Positions 48,240 to 60,283 of a DNA stretch of 64,000 nucleotides are shown one piece after another. The position numbers and the translations under genes were made by a program. Location of the stretch: assembly GCF_016086655.4 (NCBI RefSeq), contig NC_052135.2, positions 19,744,363 through 19,808,362 of the forward strand, written 5' to 3'. The DNA is from Lepeophtheirus salmonis. Its lineage: Eukaryota > Arthropoda > Copepoda > Siphonostomatoida > Caligidae. The notes below the pieces were generated by a model. The model was not told the origin of the DNA. It saw only the letters and a program-made list of their open reading frames with translations, and searched no databases. The number at the start of each line of letters is the position of its first letter. The stretch's first letter is position 1.

Positions 48240-48450
48240 GATTCGATCTGGACTCGAAAGGTATTAAACACTGAACTCAAGAAAACCTTCAGCACTAATT
48301 GGAACTCTATATTATCATTATGAAATCAAAATGAGCACTAAGGTATTTTGAAGAATCAATAATCAAAGACACGAAATGGACTTGAGGAATATATTTAAGG
48401 ACTTGGATTTGTACCTAAGACTTGAGACTCGACTTGAACTTATAGAACCA
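48240..48450. repeat. Degenerate GGACTTGA/GACTCGA low-complexity tract
   Basis: Words GGACTCGAAAGG, GAACTCAAG, GGACTTGAGG, GGACTTGG and GACTTGAGACTCGACTTGAA recur. It is similar to the tracts at 30820 and 58555. Confidence 0.5.
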
Positions 48451-48537
48451 AATTTTTTCCCACCTTTGGTATAAAAACTAATTGTCTGGTTTTTATTGAG
48501 AGTGACGATTTCTATAATATTGCCGTTATTATCTACT

Positions 48538-48770
48538 AAGGGGTTTCATTTCCTAAGAAATACATTTTTAAATTACAGGATCTTGTGAAATATCATGATC
48601 CTGTTAGCAAATAATCAATACTCGGAAAATTAAGTATTATTTTTATAATTTATTATAAGCTGGTCTTACCCATATATTATGAATTCTCATATTATTCATA
48701 TTTATCATTATATTGTAATATTGATAAACATCCTTGTTTCTATTGATTTTATATAATTAAATCAAACTTA
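48538..48770 (+). repeat. Dispersed CCCGGGA-family element
   Basis: AGGGGTTTCATTTCCTAAGA, TTAAATTACAGGATCTTGTG, GATCCTGTTAGCAAATAATC, and TACCCATATATTATGAATTC leading to TCATATTTATC. The block order matches 53210-53330 and 56220-56335. Confidence 0.7.
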
Positions 48771-48814
48771 TTTTACGAAATAACTAAATGCATTATTTTC
48801 CAGTGCTTAACTAT

Positions 48815-48870
48815 CCGCGTCAACCCCCGGTAAATTCCGGGATCTTATAACTACGTCATACATTTACACA
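48815..48870 (+). repeat. CCCGGGA-family fragment
   Basis: CAACCCCCGGTAAATTCCGG then GATCTTATAACTA matches the front of the family, only about 45 bases after the previous copy. Confidence 0.5.
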
Positions 48871-49257
48871 TGCATTCAATGTACATTTAGATTCGGATCC
48901 TTTAGTTACTCCTCTATCACAAAATAAATGTAATATACAACAGCGAAACGACATTATAATAATACATATATATCTATGACTATAAAATGATTGATAAATG
49001 TTATTAATGTTAATATGCATCTGTAATCAAAATATTATAAAAAAATTATTGATCATCACACGGAAAGAGGAAGAAAAAAGTTTTATTTTTTTGCATTTTT
49101 GTTTCGTATTTTGATAGTACTGTAATTGTTGCAATATGATATGCATTATACATATTTAAGAGTAGATATGACGTTATTTTTAGATATATAGCAGTGGAGT
49201 TGTATAAAATTTGACCTGAAACACATGATATATTAATTTTTGTTGGCAATCTGAGCA

Positions 49258-49400
49258 GTGTTTTTTATTTATTTTAAAAAGCTGTTATTATTATTCACTC
49301 ATGTTTGAGGAGATAACATCATTTATAAAGTACTTTTGTGTGAGCTCATTAAAGAATGAGAGCATGATTTAGGATTTCTTGGGTAGTTAAAAGTAGAATT
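49258..49400 (+). repeat. GGTTACCATG-family 5' fragment
   Basis: AAAAGCTGTTATTATTATTC, GGAGATAACATCATTTATAA, TTTTGTGTGAGCTCATTAAA and GGGTAGTTAAAAGTAGAATT correspond to the front of the family. Confidence 0.55.
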
Positions 49401-49489
49401 GTATAAAATATAATCTGTCGTTATGCTAAAAAAAGGAATAGAAAAATGACATCGTATTTTTGACGATTTGGAGAATGTTACAATGAGAG

Positions 49490-49660
49490 CAGCTGTAATG
49501 CCATTTTATTAGATTAGCTTCTGCAGCTATGTGAAGAAAGAAATGAACAAAAACTCAACATTGTGTTTAGCAAGAACATAGGCAGAAATAACTTCGATGC
49601 CAATGCTCAATTCTTCACTGAGTCCAACTAATACTTTTAGTTATAACTTCTCGACTGACA
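49490..49660 (-). repeat. Dispersed short element (GGTTACCATG family)
   Basis: The minus strand has GTTGGACTCAGTGAAGAATT, GCATCGAAGTTATTTCTGC, and AGCTGCAGAAGCTAATCTAA leading to AATGGCATTACAGCTG. It lies in opposite orientation to the fragment just before it. Confidence 0.6.
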
Positions 49661-50321
49661 TTCAGCATTACTCTCTATCATTAACTTTTGATTTTTCTAA
49701 TATATATATGTTCTCGTTTTAAGATGAAATTTTTTTGTATTAGTTCTTAAAAATAGAAAACATTATTCAGATGGCCTAACAAAACAATTCTTTAACCATG
49801 TTGAGTTCCTATTCTCTTGTTATACGTGAAATAATAAATTACTTAAACTAGGATTGAACAAAAAAATTTGTGCAGACTGAGTTTCAACACTAATATAAAG
49901 TTGTTTAGTTTCATCATTATTTTTATATAGTTTTGGTTGTAATCAACTCAAGTGTATATATAGGTTCTTCAACCGCGCAGATGGATTTACCTACCTATTC
50001 TATCCACTTAACACGTTCCCACTTGTATATCAAAATGTGTATACCTATCGTTTATTTCCTAATTATAATTAGCTTTTAAATGAGCAAACGACATTTCAGA
50101 ATTACTATCACGTATAGTTTATATATTCAGGATGAGTTATACTTATGAATAGTTGTGTTAAGTCTCAGTCTGATTTTTCTAAGCCGAGGTAGGCCAATAT
50201 ATTGATCCCAGACCGCAAATTGAATTTTATCCGTTTTCAAATTGTGGACACATTCTTTTGGGTTTTTTTAATTATTTCAAGGCTTGTAAATCGTAAAGGA
50301 TTTCACTATATAAAAAAAACA

Positions 50322-50515
50322 CATGGTAACCCTGAAATTTGAAGATTGTTTTGGAGAAAAGCATTTCATTAGATCAACTAAAAGGAAGGAACCCCCCGAA
50401 TTCAATGGCGTATCTAGCATGGGCATAAATGTGTTGTTTATCCTCAATTCTACTCCTAGTCTACCAAGTACTTACACTTATAACTCCCAACAAAATCTAT
50501 ATCCTCATTCTTTGT
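50322..50515 (-). repeat. Dispersed short element (GGTTACCATG family)
   Basis: The plus strand opens CATGGTAACCCTGAAATTTG and continues CATTTCATTAGATCAACTAA, CTCAATTCTACTCCTAGTCT and ACTTATAACTCCCAACAAAA, the inverse of the 22930 copy. The 86-codon plus-strand frame here (50323-50583) is repeat sequence. Confidence 0.7.
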
Positions 50516-50589
50516 CTTGTAAGTCAGATGTAAGACAAAAAAATATGAGCAAATTAATATGTTCAATACAATATTTAAAATAACAAATG

Positions 50590-51545
50590 CTTATTTTAAA
50601 TAAATTGTACATTAACGTGTTTGAATCAATTGAGTTTACCCATGTTTTTTTCTACACAAAAAACCTATTTTAGACAAACTACTTTCAAACCATTTAAAAC
50701 TAAAATCCCCTTTCCGACCATTGAAACATTTGTTTTCTAGTTTTTTAACACCTTATATAAGATATTATGAACATTTGCAATATGGTAACCCTAAATTTAA
50801 AAGTAAAATTGTTTAATAAATTTAATGAATACTTGAATACATCAATAACGTAATCAAATTATTGTCGAATAAACTGATGATAGACAAACTAATTATAAAT
50901 TATACTTTTTCATAAATACTTTGTCATTTTATAATATGCATGCCCTTAACACTACCTACTGATAGATATAACCTTATTTAGGTATGCATGCCTCTTAAAT
51001 TTGTAAAAATCCTCTCAGCGTCACAATTCACAAAAAGTGGTTTACTTTCAATTGTGTCTTCAGAATTACTAACCAAATCAATTTTTTGTACAGTGAATTT
51101 TCATCAAAAAATTTATTCAACTTGGGTTTGGAAAATTCTAGCTTCATATCAATGCATAGATGTATAACATTAGTTAAGCTGGCAAGGAAAGACAGCTTCC
51201 CATTTAAAGCAGTAATGAGAATGTTATGAGTTAATCATAATATATTTATCCTTTATAATATCTTTACCTTTAGTAACAGTTGGATTTTCTTCTTCAGGCT
51301 TTTAAATATTGCCTGATTTTTCAATGTTATTGATATAGTAATCAACAGCTTTTAAAAAGTAATCTAGCATGTTACAATAGGTGTTAAATATAGTGGAATA
51401 AGTACAAAGTAGAAGAGCACCGTTTTCATTGCCCGGAATTCAAAAAAAAAATTTACTTCTCCAATAAAGTTGTATGTCTTTGGAAATTATTTAAGTGCAA
51501 GTTCAGATATGTATTGAAGTACATAAGCCACAAAAGTAAAATGTT
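50590..51545. other. Spacer with no recognisable gene
   Basis: Nothing identifiable beyond A+T-rich sequence. Confidence 0.45.
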
Positions 51546-51548
51546 TCA

Positions 51549-51779
51549 AATTGTAATGTTATTAGTATTATCAACTTTTATATCTATCATGTTGTATAGA
51601 TAAGGACGACTCAGGAAGTGACCATTTAAAGGTTCGTTCAATATAGCTGCTACTGATAGTTCACAAATCTCGTTCCTTATCTCAAATTTTGCACTTAATT
51701 TGGAGATTAAATCCTTTTTAACAACCTTTATTAATCTATGAAAAGTCCTACTACTAAAAATGGTTTTACCAGGATATTT
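51549..51779 (-). pseudogene. Open stretch resembling part of a hAT-type transposase (doubtful)
   Basis: Seventy-seven codons are open from stop to stop, with no useful start. The reading includes SSRTFHRLIKVVKKDLISKL, then EICELSVAAILNEPLNGHFL and SRPYL. The pattern 'L-x-x-L-x-x-[KR]-F ... L-x-x-A-x-[IL]-L-[DN]-x-x' weakly recalls the segment of hAT transposases just before their conserved C-terminal dimer domain. That domain itself is not visible downstream. About 130 bases upstream on the same strand, another short open segment (KLGVILDMKYKKMSNALITP, about 51910-52025) could belong to the same remnant. Composition is more protein-like than the surroundings. The family assignment is a guess. 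Confidence 0.2.
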
Positions 51780-52029
51780 CTAGATAAACTTTGAGAAATT
51801 GTGATGTTTGATAGTGGATAGTGTTATAAAACAAGAAGCATGCACCTTCAAGAGGTAAGCGTTAAATTTCAGAATCATCATGAATCAGATATCTTATATA
51901 TTACCGCTCTTCATGTGGGACGAGATAATTGAGTTTAGTTTTAATCTGGATAGGGGTTATAAGAGCATTGGACATTTTTTTATATTTCATATCCAAGATA
52001 ACTCCTAATTTCGTGGCATGTATTAGGCG

Positions 52030-53125
52030 CAGCGGTAATTTTTAATGATATTTCACAAATAATAGTATATTGCTCAGGGCAGAGGACAATCTATAGATTC
52101 ATGATCAGGGGCAGATATTATCACAACAATGATTTTTCAAATAAAAAAGAGTACATGCACCATCTGTTTCTCTTTTTTTTAAATTTCAAAACTGCTATTT
52201 ATGTATACGTTTTTGCCATGCTCTAGTTACATTATTCAATGTTCCTAACTGACAAGAAAAACTGTGGCACAATCACTCCCTTTTACAAATATTAATCAAG
52301 TAGTCTATGTTTTACTACTTTATTTTTAAGCTTAATTTGTTGCCCAAAAAAAATTATAACATTCTTAGATGGGCTTATGATTTACAAACTAAAACCCAAC
52401 ACAAATAACTACCTACATTTGTACGTTTTTACATTTCTTTTTTTTACCCTTCTTGATGATTTTTTTATCTGTTTCATATTTAAATGATGTATATCTTTTA
52501 ATGTAAATAGGTACATCTATTGGTAAAATAAATTTCTTTAAGCATTTTACTTGTCTTAATAAATAGAATACTTTGTAATATATTATCAATCTTTATATTT
52601 CCCTTCTCAATAAGGATTGATTCCTTTTTGTCGTATATTGATTGTCTTAAAGATTTTTTGAAGTAATGATGATTAGATCATATGGTTTTTCTTTGCATAG
52701 ATACATGTATTTAAATGATATGTACATACTTAATGACAGAATATATCGACTGGTGAAATAAGTTTGTAGAATGGTCTTCACTATTCCGTTTCTTCTAAAT
52801 AATACAAAAGTCCACATTTCTCCAATTATATTACCAAACAAAACATTAAATATAAGCACTAATACCACTGCATTATATATTAGATAGAACAATTGCATGC
52901 ATCATTTGAACAAGTCAGGCCATCCATTATCTTTCCAAAGAAAACATGAATAAATTATTCCACTCAATTATGCAATCAATTAAAATTACTGAATACATTT
53001 ATGAGGAGAAACGTTGATTGAATAATCCCCTAACCAAAATAAAAAAAGATAGCCAACAGTGATGATATATACATCATATATAAATTAAAATTATTTTTTG
53101 TATTACCTACGTATGTAGGTACAAG
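52030..53125. other. Spacer with no recognisable gene
   Basis: An 83-codon hydrophobic minus-strand frame (52647-52898) looks like A+T-driven chance. A palindrome TACCTACGTATGTAGGTA at 53105-53122 directly precedes the next repeat copy. Confidence 0.45.
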
Positions 53126-53127
53126 TG

Positions 53128-53500
53128 TGACTCATTTTCCGGGAAGTTTTCTTTGAGTGAGATCCCGGGAAATATTCGTTTCAATTGAAGGACTCTGGGA
53201 CATATTGCGATCTTGTTAGTAAATAAAAAATACAGCTAAATGATTATATTTATTCTTATATTTTTGGAAGTTTTGCCTACTCTTACCTATATATTCTCAA
53301 TTCTCATTTAGTCTTTAACAATCATACTAAGGAGGGTTCTGTTTTTTAGGGCCCACAGGTCCAGCTGTTTGGAGTTCGGACCCACAAATAAAAGATTAAA
53401 TAGTAAGTGATGATCAAGATAATTTTTGGTGGAGTTAAATGTTATATAGTTGTTAAATACTCAATCCAACCCGTGGGCTATAAGTCAACTTAATATACAT
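53128..53500 (+). repeat. Dispersed CCCGGGA-family element, near full length
   Basis: CTCATTTTCCGGGAAGTTTT, GTGAGATCCCGGGAAATATT, GGACTCTGGGACATATTGCG, ATATTCTCAATTCTCATTTA, TTTTTTAGGGCCCACAGGTC, TAGTAAGTGATGATCAAGAT and GTTGTTAAATACTCAATCCA. The last four blocks align with 56285-56480. Confidence 0.75.
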
Positions 53501-53504
53501 ATAT

Positions 53505-55685
53505 AATTAAAATAAAGATGTATTTACTAAAGGCAGGATTTGCTCTAGGTATGAAATTTTGGGTAAAAAAATTAAGTAGATCTAAAATTCTATCTTTGCA
53601 CAATAAATTTAACTGGGGAAAAGGGCTATAATTGCAATATCTATGACATGAGCAAATTAAATAAATAATGAATATCTGGAAGATGATGCAGATGTCGTTA
53701 TATACAGATTAATATAGCAATTGCTAATAAAAGATTGAAAATATAGAGTGGCACGACAATCCTCGGGTATGTAAACAAATTACCAATAAGTAAACTACGC
53801 TCATATATCATTATAATTTAATCAGTCTAGGATTAGCTATAGCAGGTACTTTTTTTTCAATTTCAAGACACTCTTGGAAATAAAATCCATCATAAGTTAC
53901 AGACCATAAGTTACTATGCCAATATATAGTACCGAACAAAAAAAAAATACTAGTACAAATAAGAATCAACTCATCGCTAAACAAACCCAGCATTTACTTT
54001 TAAAAACTCTTTGTTAATATGCCAGCCAATTGTTGACGGGTCGTTCTCTACTTGTATATAAGTCTTAAAATGCCAAAAAAATGGTTACTGGTAATATAAA
54101 TTAGCATTGGCTCTGTCGAAGACAGTAATTTTTGAAATTAACATTTTGAGAACCAAATTGGGATCACTAATTATGTATGTTCAACAATACTTTTAAGTAG
54201 TATAAAATAGATAGCAGACAAAAAAATCCTAAATAGTTGTTGATATTTTGGGGGTAATAAAGTCCCATGTAATCAAAACCCTTCTAACAAAAAAACCTTC
54301 ATTGATGCAAGTCTTTATAATATATCAGAGTATTGTTTTTTAAAATAAAATATATAAATTATATAGACAAATACACTTTTAGAACTAAGCTGTATTTTTA
54401 TTTGGTTTGATGTTTTTTTCAATATTATTAATTCACAGATATTTTTGTGTTTTTGTAATCTAAAGGGGTCTTTGTCTTTGGAGACAAATTTTAAATATGT
54501 AGTTTATTAATATTTTTATAAATATATATTTTAAAAAAAGGACACATAAAAGTTCCTGGGGGGTATTATGTTTCCCACATGATATCGTTACCCCTTGTCG
54601 ATTATTTTTTTATATTTTCGTAAAGAGTTTCCAACTGTAGAAATTATTAATCAAAAGTATAATTTTGGGAATTGGCATACTTGTAATTAGTTATGCACAC
54701 AGTACATGAATTACTAATATCTGTCATAACAACCCGTCAAAAGATGCATAATTTTTATTTCATTTTTTAAAAAAACTTTATAACCTTAACCACATTTTAA
54801 ATTATTGTGTTAAACATTCGTTCTTTCAAATGTATAATACTAATACTTACATATTAAATAAATTGCATATAATAAAAATGTTTTGAAAATTTCAAATTTT
54901 GGGGTTTCAGGGAAAATTTTAGTCTCGGGCCCTGGTCATTCCTTTAATTTGGAGTACTCATCCTTAAATATGCGTCTGGTTCCGATACCGTTGCTAATCA
55001 TATATGGTAATGAAACAAAATAATTCAAGAGTTGTTTGGAAAATGGAAGAAAAAACTTTATTTTTTTTTAAACTGAAATATACGTGTAGACTTAATCTTT
55101 TTGCGTTTTTTGTATGATTTTTTCAATCAGAATGGGAACTGGTTTTTACTACGGGGGATTCCCCTGGCTGATGTTGTTCACTCTCTATTGTATGTATGCA
55201 TCGATGGGTGTTCACTCAATTTATATACGTATAATATAATGATATATTCAAAATAAAGTTCCTCATTTCCTCGAAAATTGTTGTTGAACTGGATCCAAGC
55301 CAATTTTAGAATCCTGTTGGGCTTGGCTCAAAGGATTTTGTGATGGGTCTTTGAAGTAATAAAAAAATTGAAGTCACCCTATGAAAGTTTTACTGGTAAT
55401 TTTACATTGGAAGTACCCGTAGGTCTATAAGAGTCAAACTCTCATATAAAACATATCGTTTTTTCCTTCGATAGGTCTGTCTTAGGACATTTTTTACCAG
55501 TACAGTGACCAAAACATCCTTTTAGAATCAAGATCAGTACTTTCTCCACCTGGTGCTGAGAAGATGTTCAACAAAACATCACTTACTCCTTTCATTGCTT
55601 TTTTAAGTCGTCGCAAATTCCCAAGACCTCCACATCAAAGCCTTTAAAAATAAGTATGTAACTGCTTCTGAGAAATGGTTTAATT
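53505..55685. other. Spacer, with possible degraded transposon sequence at its right end
   Basis: No gene is seen. From about 55270 the sequence becomes more complex and may be the decayed body of the LINE that follows, but I could not read any reverse-transcriptase motif. Confidence 0.4.
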
Positions 55686-55689
55686 ACAG

Positions 55690-56035
55690 AGCACTTTCGG
55701 ACATCTTTAAACGGCGGAAAATACTACAAGGACGGACGAGCAGATTGTTTTTTCTGTGGTTTAACAAAAGAAATAATTGACCACATACTGTGGGAATGTA
55801 ACAGATTGACGGAAATCTACAGTGGCGTACAAATCCTCATTGAAGGGGCATTTGCTCTCCAACTTTCAAAAAAATGATTTTTTATTAACAGCAAACGACA
55901 CAATAATTAAAAAGGCATAAAATATAATATACAAATTGCGCACTACAAGAGACGATACCATTGATGGCATTTTTCCTGTATTGATATTGTATTTTAGGAC
56001 TTTGAATGAGATTATTTGTTAATTATTATATTATT
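55690..56035 (+). pseudogene. LINE (non-LTR retrotransposon) ORF2 C-terminal end
   Basis: One frame reads GGKYYKDGRADCFFCGLTKE, then IIDHILWECNRLTEI, ending at a TGA (55875-55877). The C-x2-C-x8-H-x4-C arrangement with 'HILWEC' is the zinc-knuckle found after the reverse transcriptase of many LINEs. A one-base shift continues NFQKNDFLLTANDTI, one stop, then IIYKLRTTRDD and DGIFPVLILYF to TAA near 56022. A 3' untranslated-like stretch follows, with GAATAAAAC at about 56177, and then a CCCGGGA-family repeat. This would be the C-terminal tip of the enzyme that copies the element RNA into DNA at the target. The reverse transcriptase and endonuclease domains are absent, as expected of a 5'-truncated insertion that has since decayed. 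Confidence 0.7.
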
Positions 56036-56214
56036 GTCATGCAGCTTTTGACGGTTTTGATGATTGAAAGGTAAATTTAGATTGTTGAAAATTATTACCA
56101 ATGGTAATTAGAATGAGCGCCTGGTTTTTACTTGCTATATTATTATTTCAATGTAATCTGTATTACAAAATTGTAGAATAAAACTGAATGCCCTAGTGAC
56201 CAACAACAAAAATA

Positions 56215-56495
56215 TTATAATCCTGTTAATAAATAATTAGTAGTCTGAAATTAGATATTCCTTTCTACATTTTAAGACAGTCTTTTCCATATATTAATCA
56301 TCAATTCTCATTTTATCTATTTTTATCGTTATTATGAATACGGCACGGGTTATTTTTTAGAGATCAGAGGCTCCCCTTTTTAAAATTTAGTAACCCGATC
56401 CAACATGCAACAAAAAAAAAATAGTGAGTGGTGAACAAACATGGTGTAGCTGGGTGTTATATAATTGTTAAATACACAATCCCACCTGCGTGCTA
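56215..56495 (+). repeat. Dispersed CCCGGGA-family element, 3' two thirds
   Basis: AATCCTGTTAATAAATAATT, CTTTTCCATATATTAATCAT, CATTTTATCTATTTTTATCG, CACGGGTTATTTTTTAGAGA and ATAATTGTTAAATACACAAT follow the order at 53210-53465. Confidence 0.7.
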
Positions 56496-57094
56496 AAAGA
56501 AAATACCGTATCATTGTCAATGCATAAATCATAAAACTTTATCTGGTTGATTCTTCATTTAATATGTATCAACGTTTAATTGAGCATTTAATATATAATT
56601 AAGTGAAGCTTATATGTGTCGTGTCAAAAAAAAAAGCTGGCTGGAATTGTTTTTATACAAAATTGTCAATAAGCTTAAATAATTAATAGATTAAGTTATG
56701 TTATTTAAATTATAATAAGACATTTTTTTATCCGTTTGGTAGAAGCCGTGTTTTTCACTACTTTATTACCTGTGACCTAAATTCAATACACAATGTTACG
56801 TAAATAGATTGGCATTGATTAAAAAAACGTAAATGCTAAGGTTTGAAAGTTTAAATGATCATCATTAAATAGTTCGAATAATTACTTTTAATATCCCAGA
56901 CCAACAAACAAATTTTACTTATATGAAGGTACTTAATGACTTGTATAAAGTCCCTTCATAATTTGTTATGAAGTAAAATAGTAAAAAAATATATCCTTTT
57001 TTTCTCAATTTCTTCTATTTTATTCAAATCAGTTTTTATGTTGACTTGTCACATATTATAATATAATTAAATCCAACATTCATGTGATTTATGC

Positions 57095-57135
57095 TTTTGG
57101 ATAAAATCCCGGGATATTGGGAGAGACACCTTCTA
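57095..57135 (-). repeat. CCCGGGA-family fragment
   Basis: AAAATCCCGGGATATTGGGA then GAGACACC is a short inverse match to the front of the family. Confidence 0.4.
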
Positions 57136-57139
57136 CATG

Positions 57140-60100
57140 ATAATTGCGTCAAATTGGAACTTAATTAATAGAAAAAAGACAATCCAGGTTACACGAGATA
57201 TGTTTCCTCTAGTTTAACTTCATGTATGTACTTAAATAAAAATCATTTATATTAATAAATTATAGTTTTTTCAAGTCCATAAATTATGTATGTATGAACA
57301 ATATACATACACATTGTCGAGACCTCAACTCACGACTTTAAATTGTTTTACCAATATTATTACATTCAATCTTTTTCTCATATTTTTATTAAGTATATCT
57401 ATATAATATATTACCATATATTAAACAAGGTCAAAATAATTTTTTTATTGAAATATTTGCATGGAAATTAGAATTTTATAAATAAAACGATGGCTAAGGT
57501 TTCATTCACTTAATATATATTTGTGTTTTATACTCGTATGTGTGTATATACAATATGATATGTAATAGTAAGTCCCCCCCCTTCAATTGAGATGGTGTGT
57601 TCCTAATAGTTTTTACCTCAAAAGCATGAAAATGATCCTAATAACACAAAACTTTTGGTTTTGTGGCCTGCAGAGAGCAACATTATATATACTCTCAATT
57701 AATCCTGATAACTGAATCAAAATACAAAAATAATAATTTAAAAAGTTGTTTTTAAGAATGAAACTGTAATATGTCTTTATTTTATAACAACCAATAATTT
57801 ATGTCATTATGATAAAAAATAAGGAATTTGTTAGACATTTCAGAGACACTTCTATTTCTTCTATTTTTTTTGTACTTACAAGGTATTTTCTTTGATTCAG
57901 AAAAAGAGACATAAATAATCAATATATTTTCTCAATCTGAAAAAAAGTATCTACAAATTATATTTAATGCTTTTGCTTTATATTCAGAAGTTATAGGGCG
58001 AAAATAGCAATAAATGACGTATATGGTGGAAAAATATTTTTTCAAAAGAACATTCTGTAAGTCTGAAATTTCGGGATATTTGTAAACAGAATGTATGTTT
58101 GAAAATATTTTTTTACATATTCATTCAATATTCAGATTTTCGTGTCATTTTTTTGAGGGTGAGACTCAGTAATTCGGGGTTATTTTATAACCAGGACAAT
58201 ATTTTATGACGTAATGGCTTGCAAATACAGATTCCATTAGTAATTTAGTATAGCAGAGATTTAAATACGTTTATACACCCGTAACACTATGATACTCGTA
58301 TACCGAAAACGCTTATCCTAATTAATGCCGTCTAGCCTTTATCCCATTTTTCTTAGTATATCTGTATAGTTTATCAAATGTATAAATATGTAATTAGAAC
58401 CAAAATAGGTTTTTTAAAACCTGGGTTGAACATAAAAACCCAGATCATGGGGGAGGGTATAAAAAGTGGGATAAAATTATAATTTAATGAATATTTGTTT
58501 GAATTATGTCTTGGTAAATTTAACACTAATACTTTCTTTTAAGTATAGCTATCGACTCATACTTCAGTATAATTACATTGCAACTTTAGGCTTGACTCAG
58601 AATTAAAGTTAAAAGGTTTCGAATCTACTTAAACTTCAACTCAAAGACAATCAGTCTAAAATTTTGGCAATTATATACTTGTCCACAATTTTTGTAATAT
58701 TCCTTTCAGATATATGATTTTTTTTTACATCTTATTAGTTTATACCAAAATCAAAAAAAAATTAAGAATGAATGATTAAAAAATCATTAAAAACCAATTG
58801 AATCTCGTTTGAGACCAAATTATCATATATTGATAAAGTAATTTTTTAATGCAAAAATAAGAGGGAATAATTTAAGCAACTTTTGTTCCTGACAATATTT
58901 GATTTATTGCCTTCAATATCTTCAAAGTTATTTTTGAAGTTTAATTGGGATTAAAAAATATAAAAATATTTTTGTACTCTTGCTAGTATAGGTACTTCTA
59001 ATACAAATTTGAATTAAAACTTATATAGAAATAACTCGTTATGCTAAAGTTAAATATTAAAACAACCTTATTGGACAGCTTCAAGGAAATAGCAAATGAA
59101 TAAGTTTAACCTTTTGAACAAGATATATTAATTTATGATAAAACGATTCCTTATTTGAACATTATTAGTTTTCAAATAGATTCTAAGTTTATGTAACTAA
59201 ATATTAAATGGCTAATTGAAATATATGTAAAAAATTTCGTAGCTATGCAATTCTTCTACATTACTTCATATTATGACTTACTTAAAATAATGGAATAAAT
59301 AATAACTAACTGTCACAAAATTATTTCTAATTCTTTTGCCTAATTAAATCAATAAAATAAAGAAATTTAAATAATATACACTGTATTCGTAATTTCGATT
59401 TTTTATGAAATCTGCAACTTTCCTTTTCTTTCTTAAATTTTGACACTTTGACTTTTAATGAGCGATATGATGTTTTATGAGTAGAACAGGGCTAAACTGA
59501 ATTTTAATTATTCGTATATACATGTAGTTAAACCTGGTCTAACACTTACCAATATTAAGCGTATCACTGTACTTAACAATAATATCCAGTTTTCAAATTT
59601 TGAATTCTTAAAAAATGAAAACTTGGCTTAAGAGCCACCTGCGCTAAGCTGTCACTTTTTCAATTACTCTTACCTGACCGCTAAATACGAGTTTAACTGT
59701 GTTTAATAATTGAAAACCTTCCTTACGTGGTAGGCTCTTTTTAACGTTCCTGTATTTTTTAAATTGAAAAAAAAAATACTTTTTACAGAAAATAAATGTG
59801 GAACACACTGTTTTATCATATGAAATGTTTTCTTTTTTTCTGAGAAGAATATATTTAAATAAATGATGTGCATCATTTCTTCGAATTTTTAAATAAAATA
59901 ATTTTATTTTTTGATAATATCCTTTTTTTAAGCATTATTTATGAAAAACTGATTCCGATAATACAAAACATTTGTTTATTCCAAAAATTGCAAATATTCC
60001 TGAAAATAAAAATTTATTTATTGAATAACTCTAATGAAATTTGACAAAATTTATGGGCCTTTTAAATTAATTTTCATTATATTATACCCTTATAATGAAA

Positions 60101-60280
60101 GATTTGTGGTTTTAGACTTTTGAGAAAAATGGGCTTTGCACCTGTACTAGGTCTCCTTACTCTTTTGGAAAACTTTATACAACTCTTTTAATTGTTGTTT
60201 TCCTTCAAAACAAGGCACTGTTGGCATGTGGGTTGTTTTTTACTGTGGGACTGTACAAATCTGATTTATTCCACTATAAA
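57140..60280. other. Spacer with no recognisable gene
   Basis: It holds a C8 run at 57574-57581, a degenerate ACTTAAACTC tract at 58555-58650, and otherwise A+T-rich sequence. Confidence 0.45.
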
Positions 60281-60283
60281 AAC

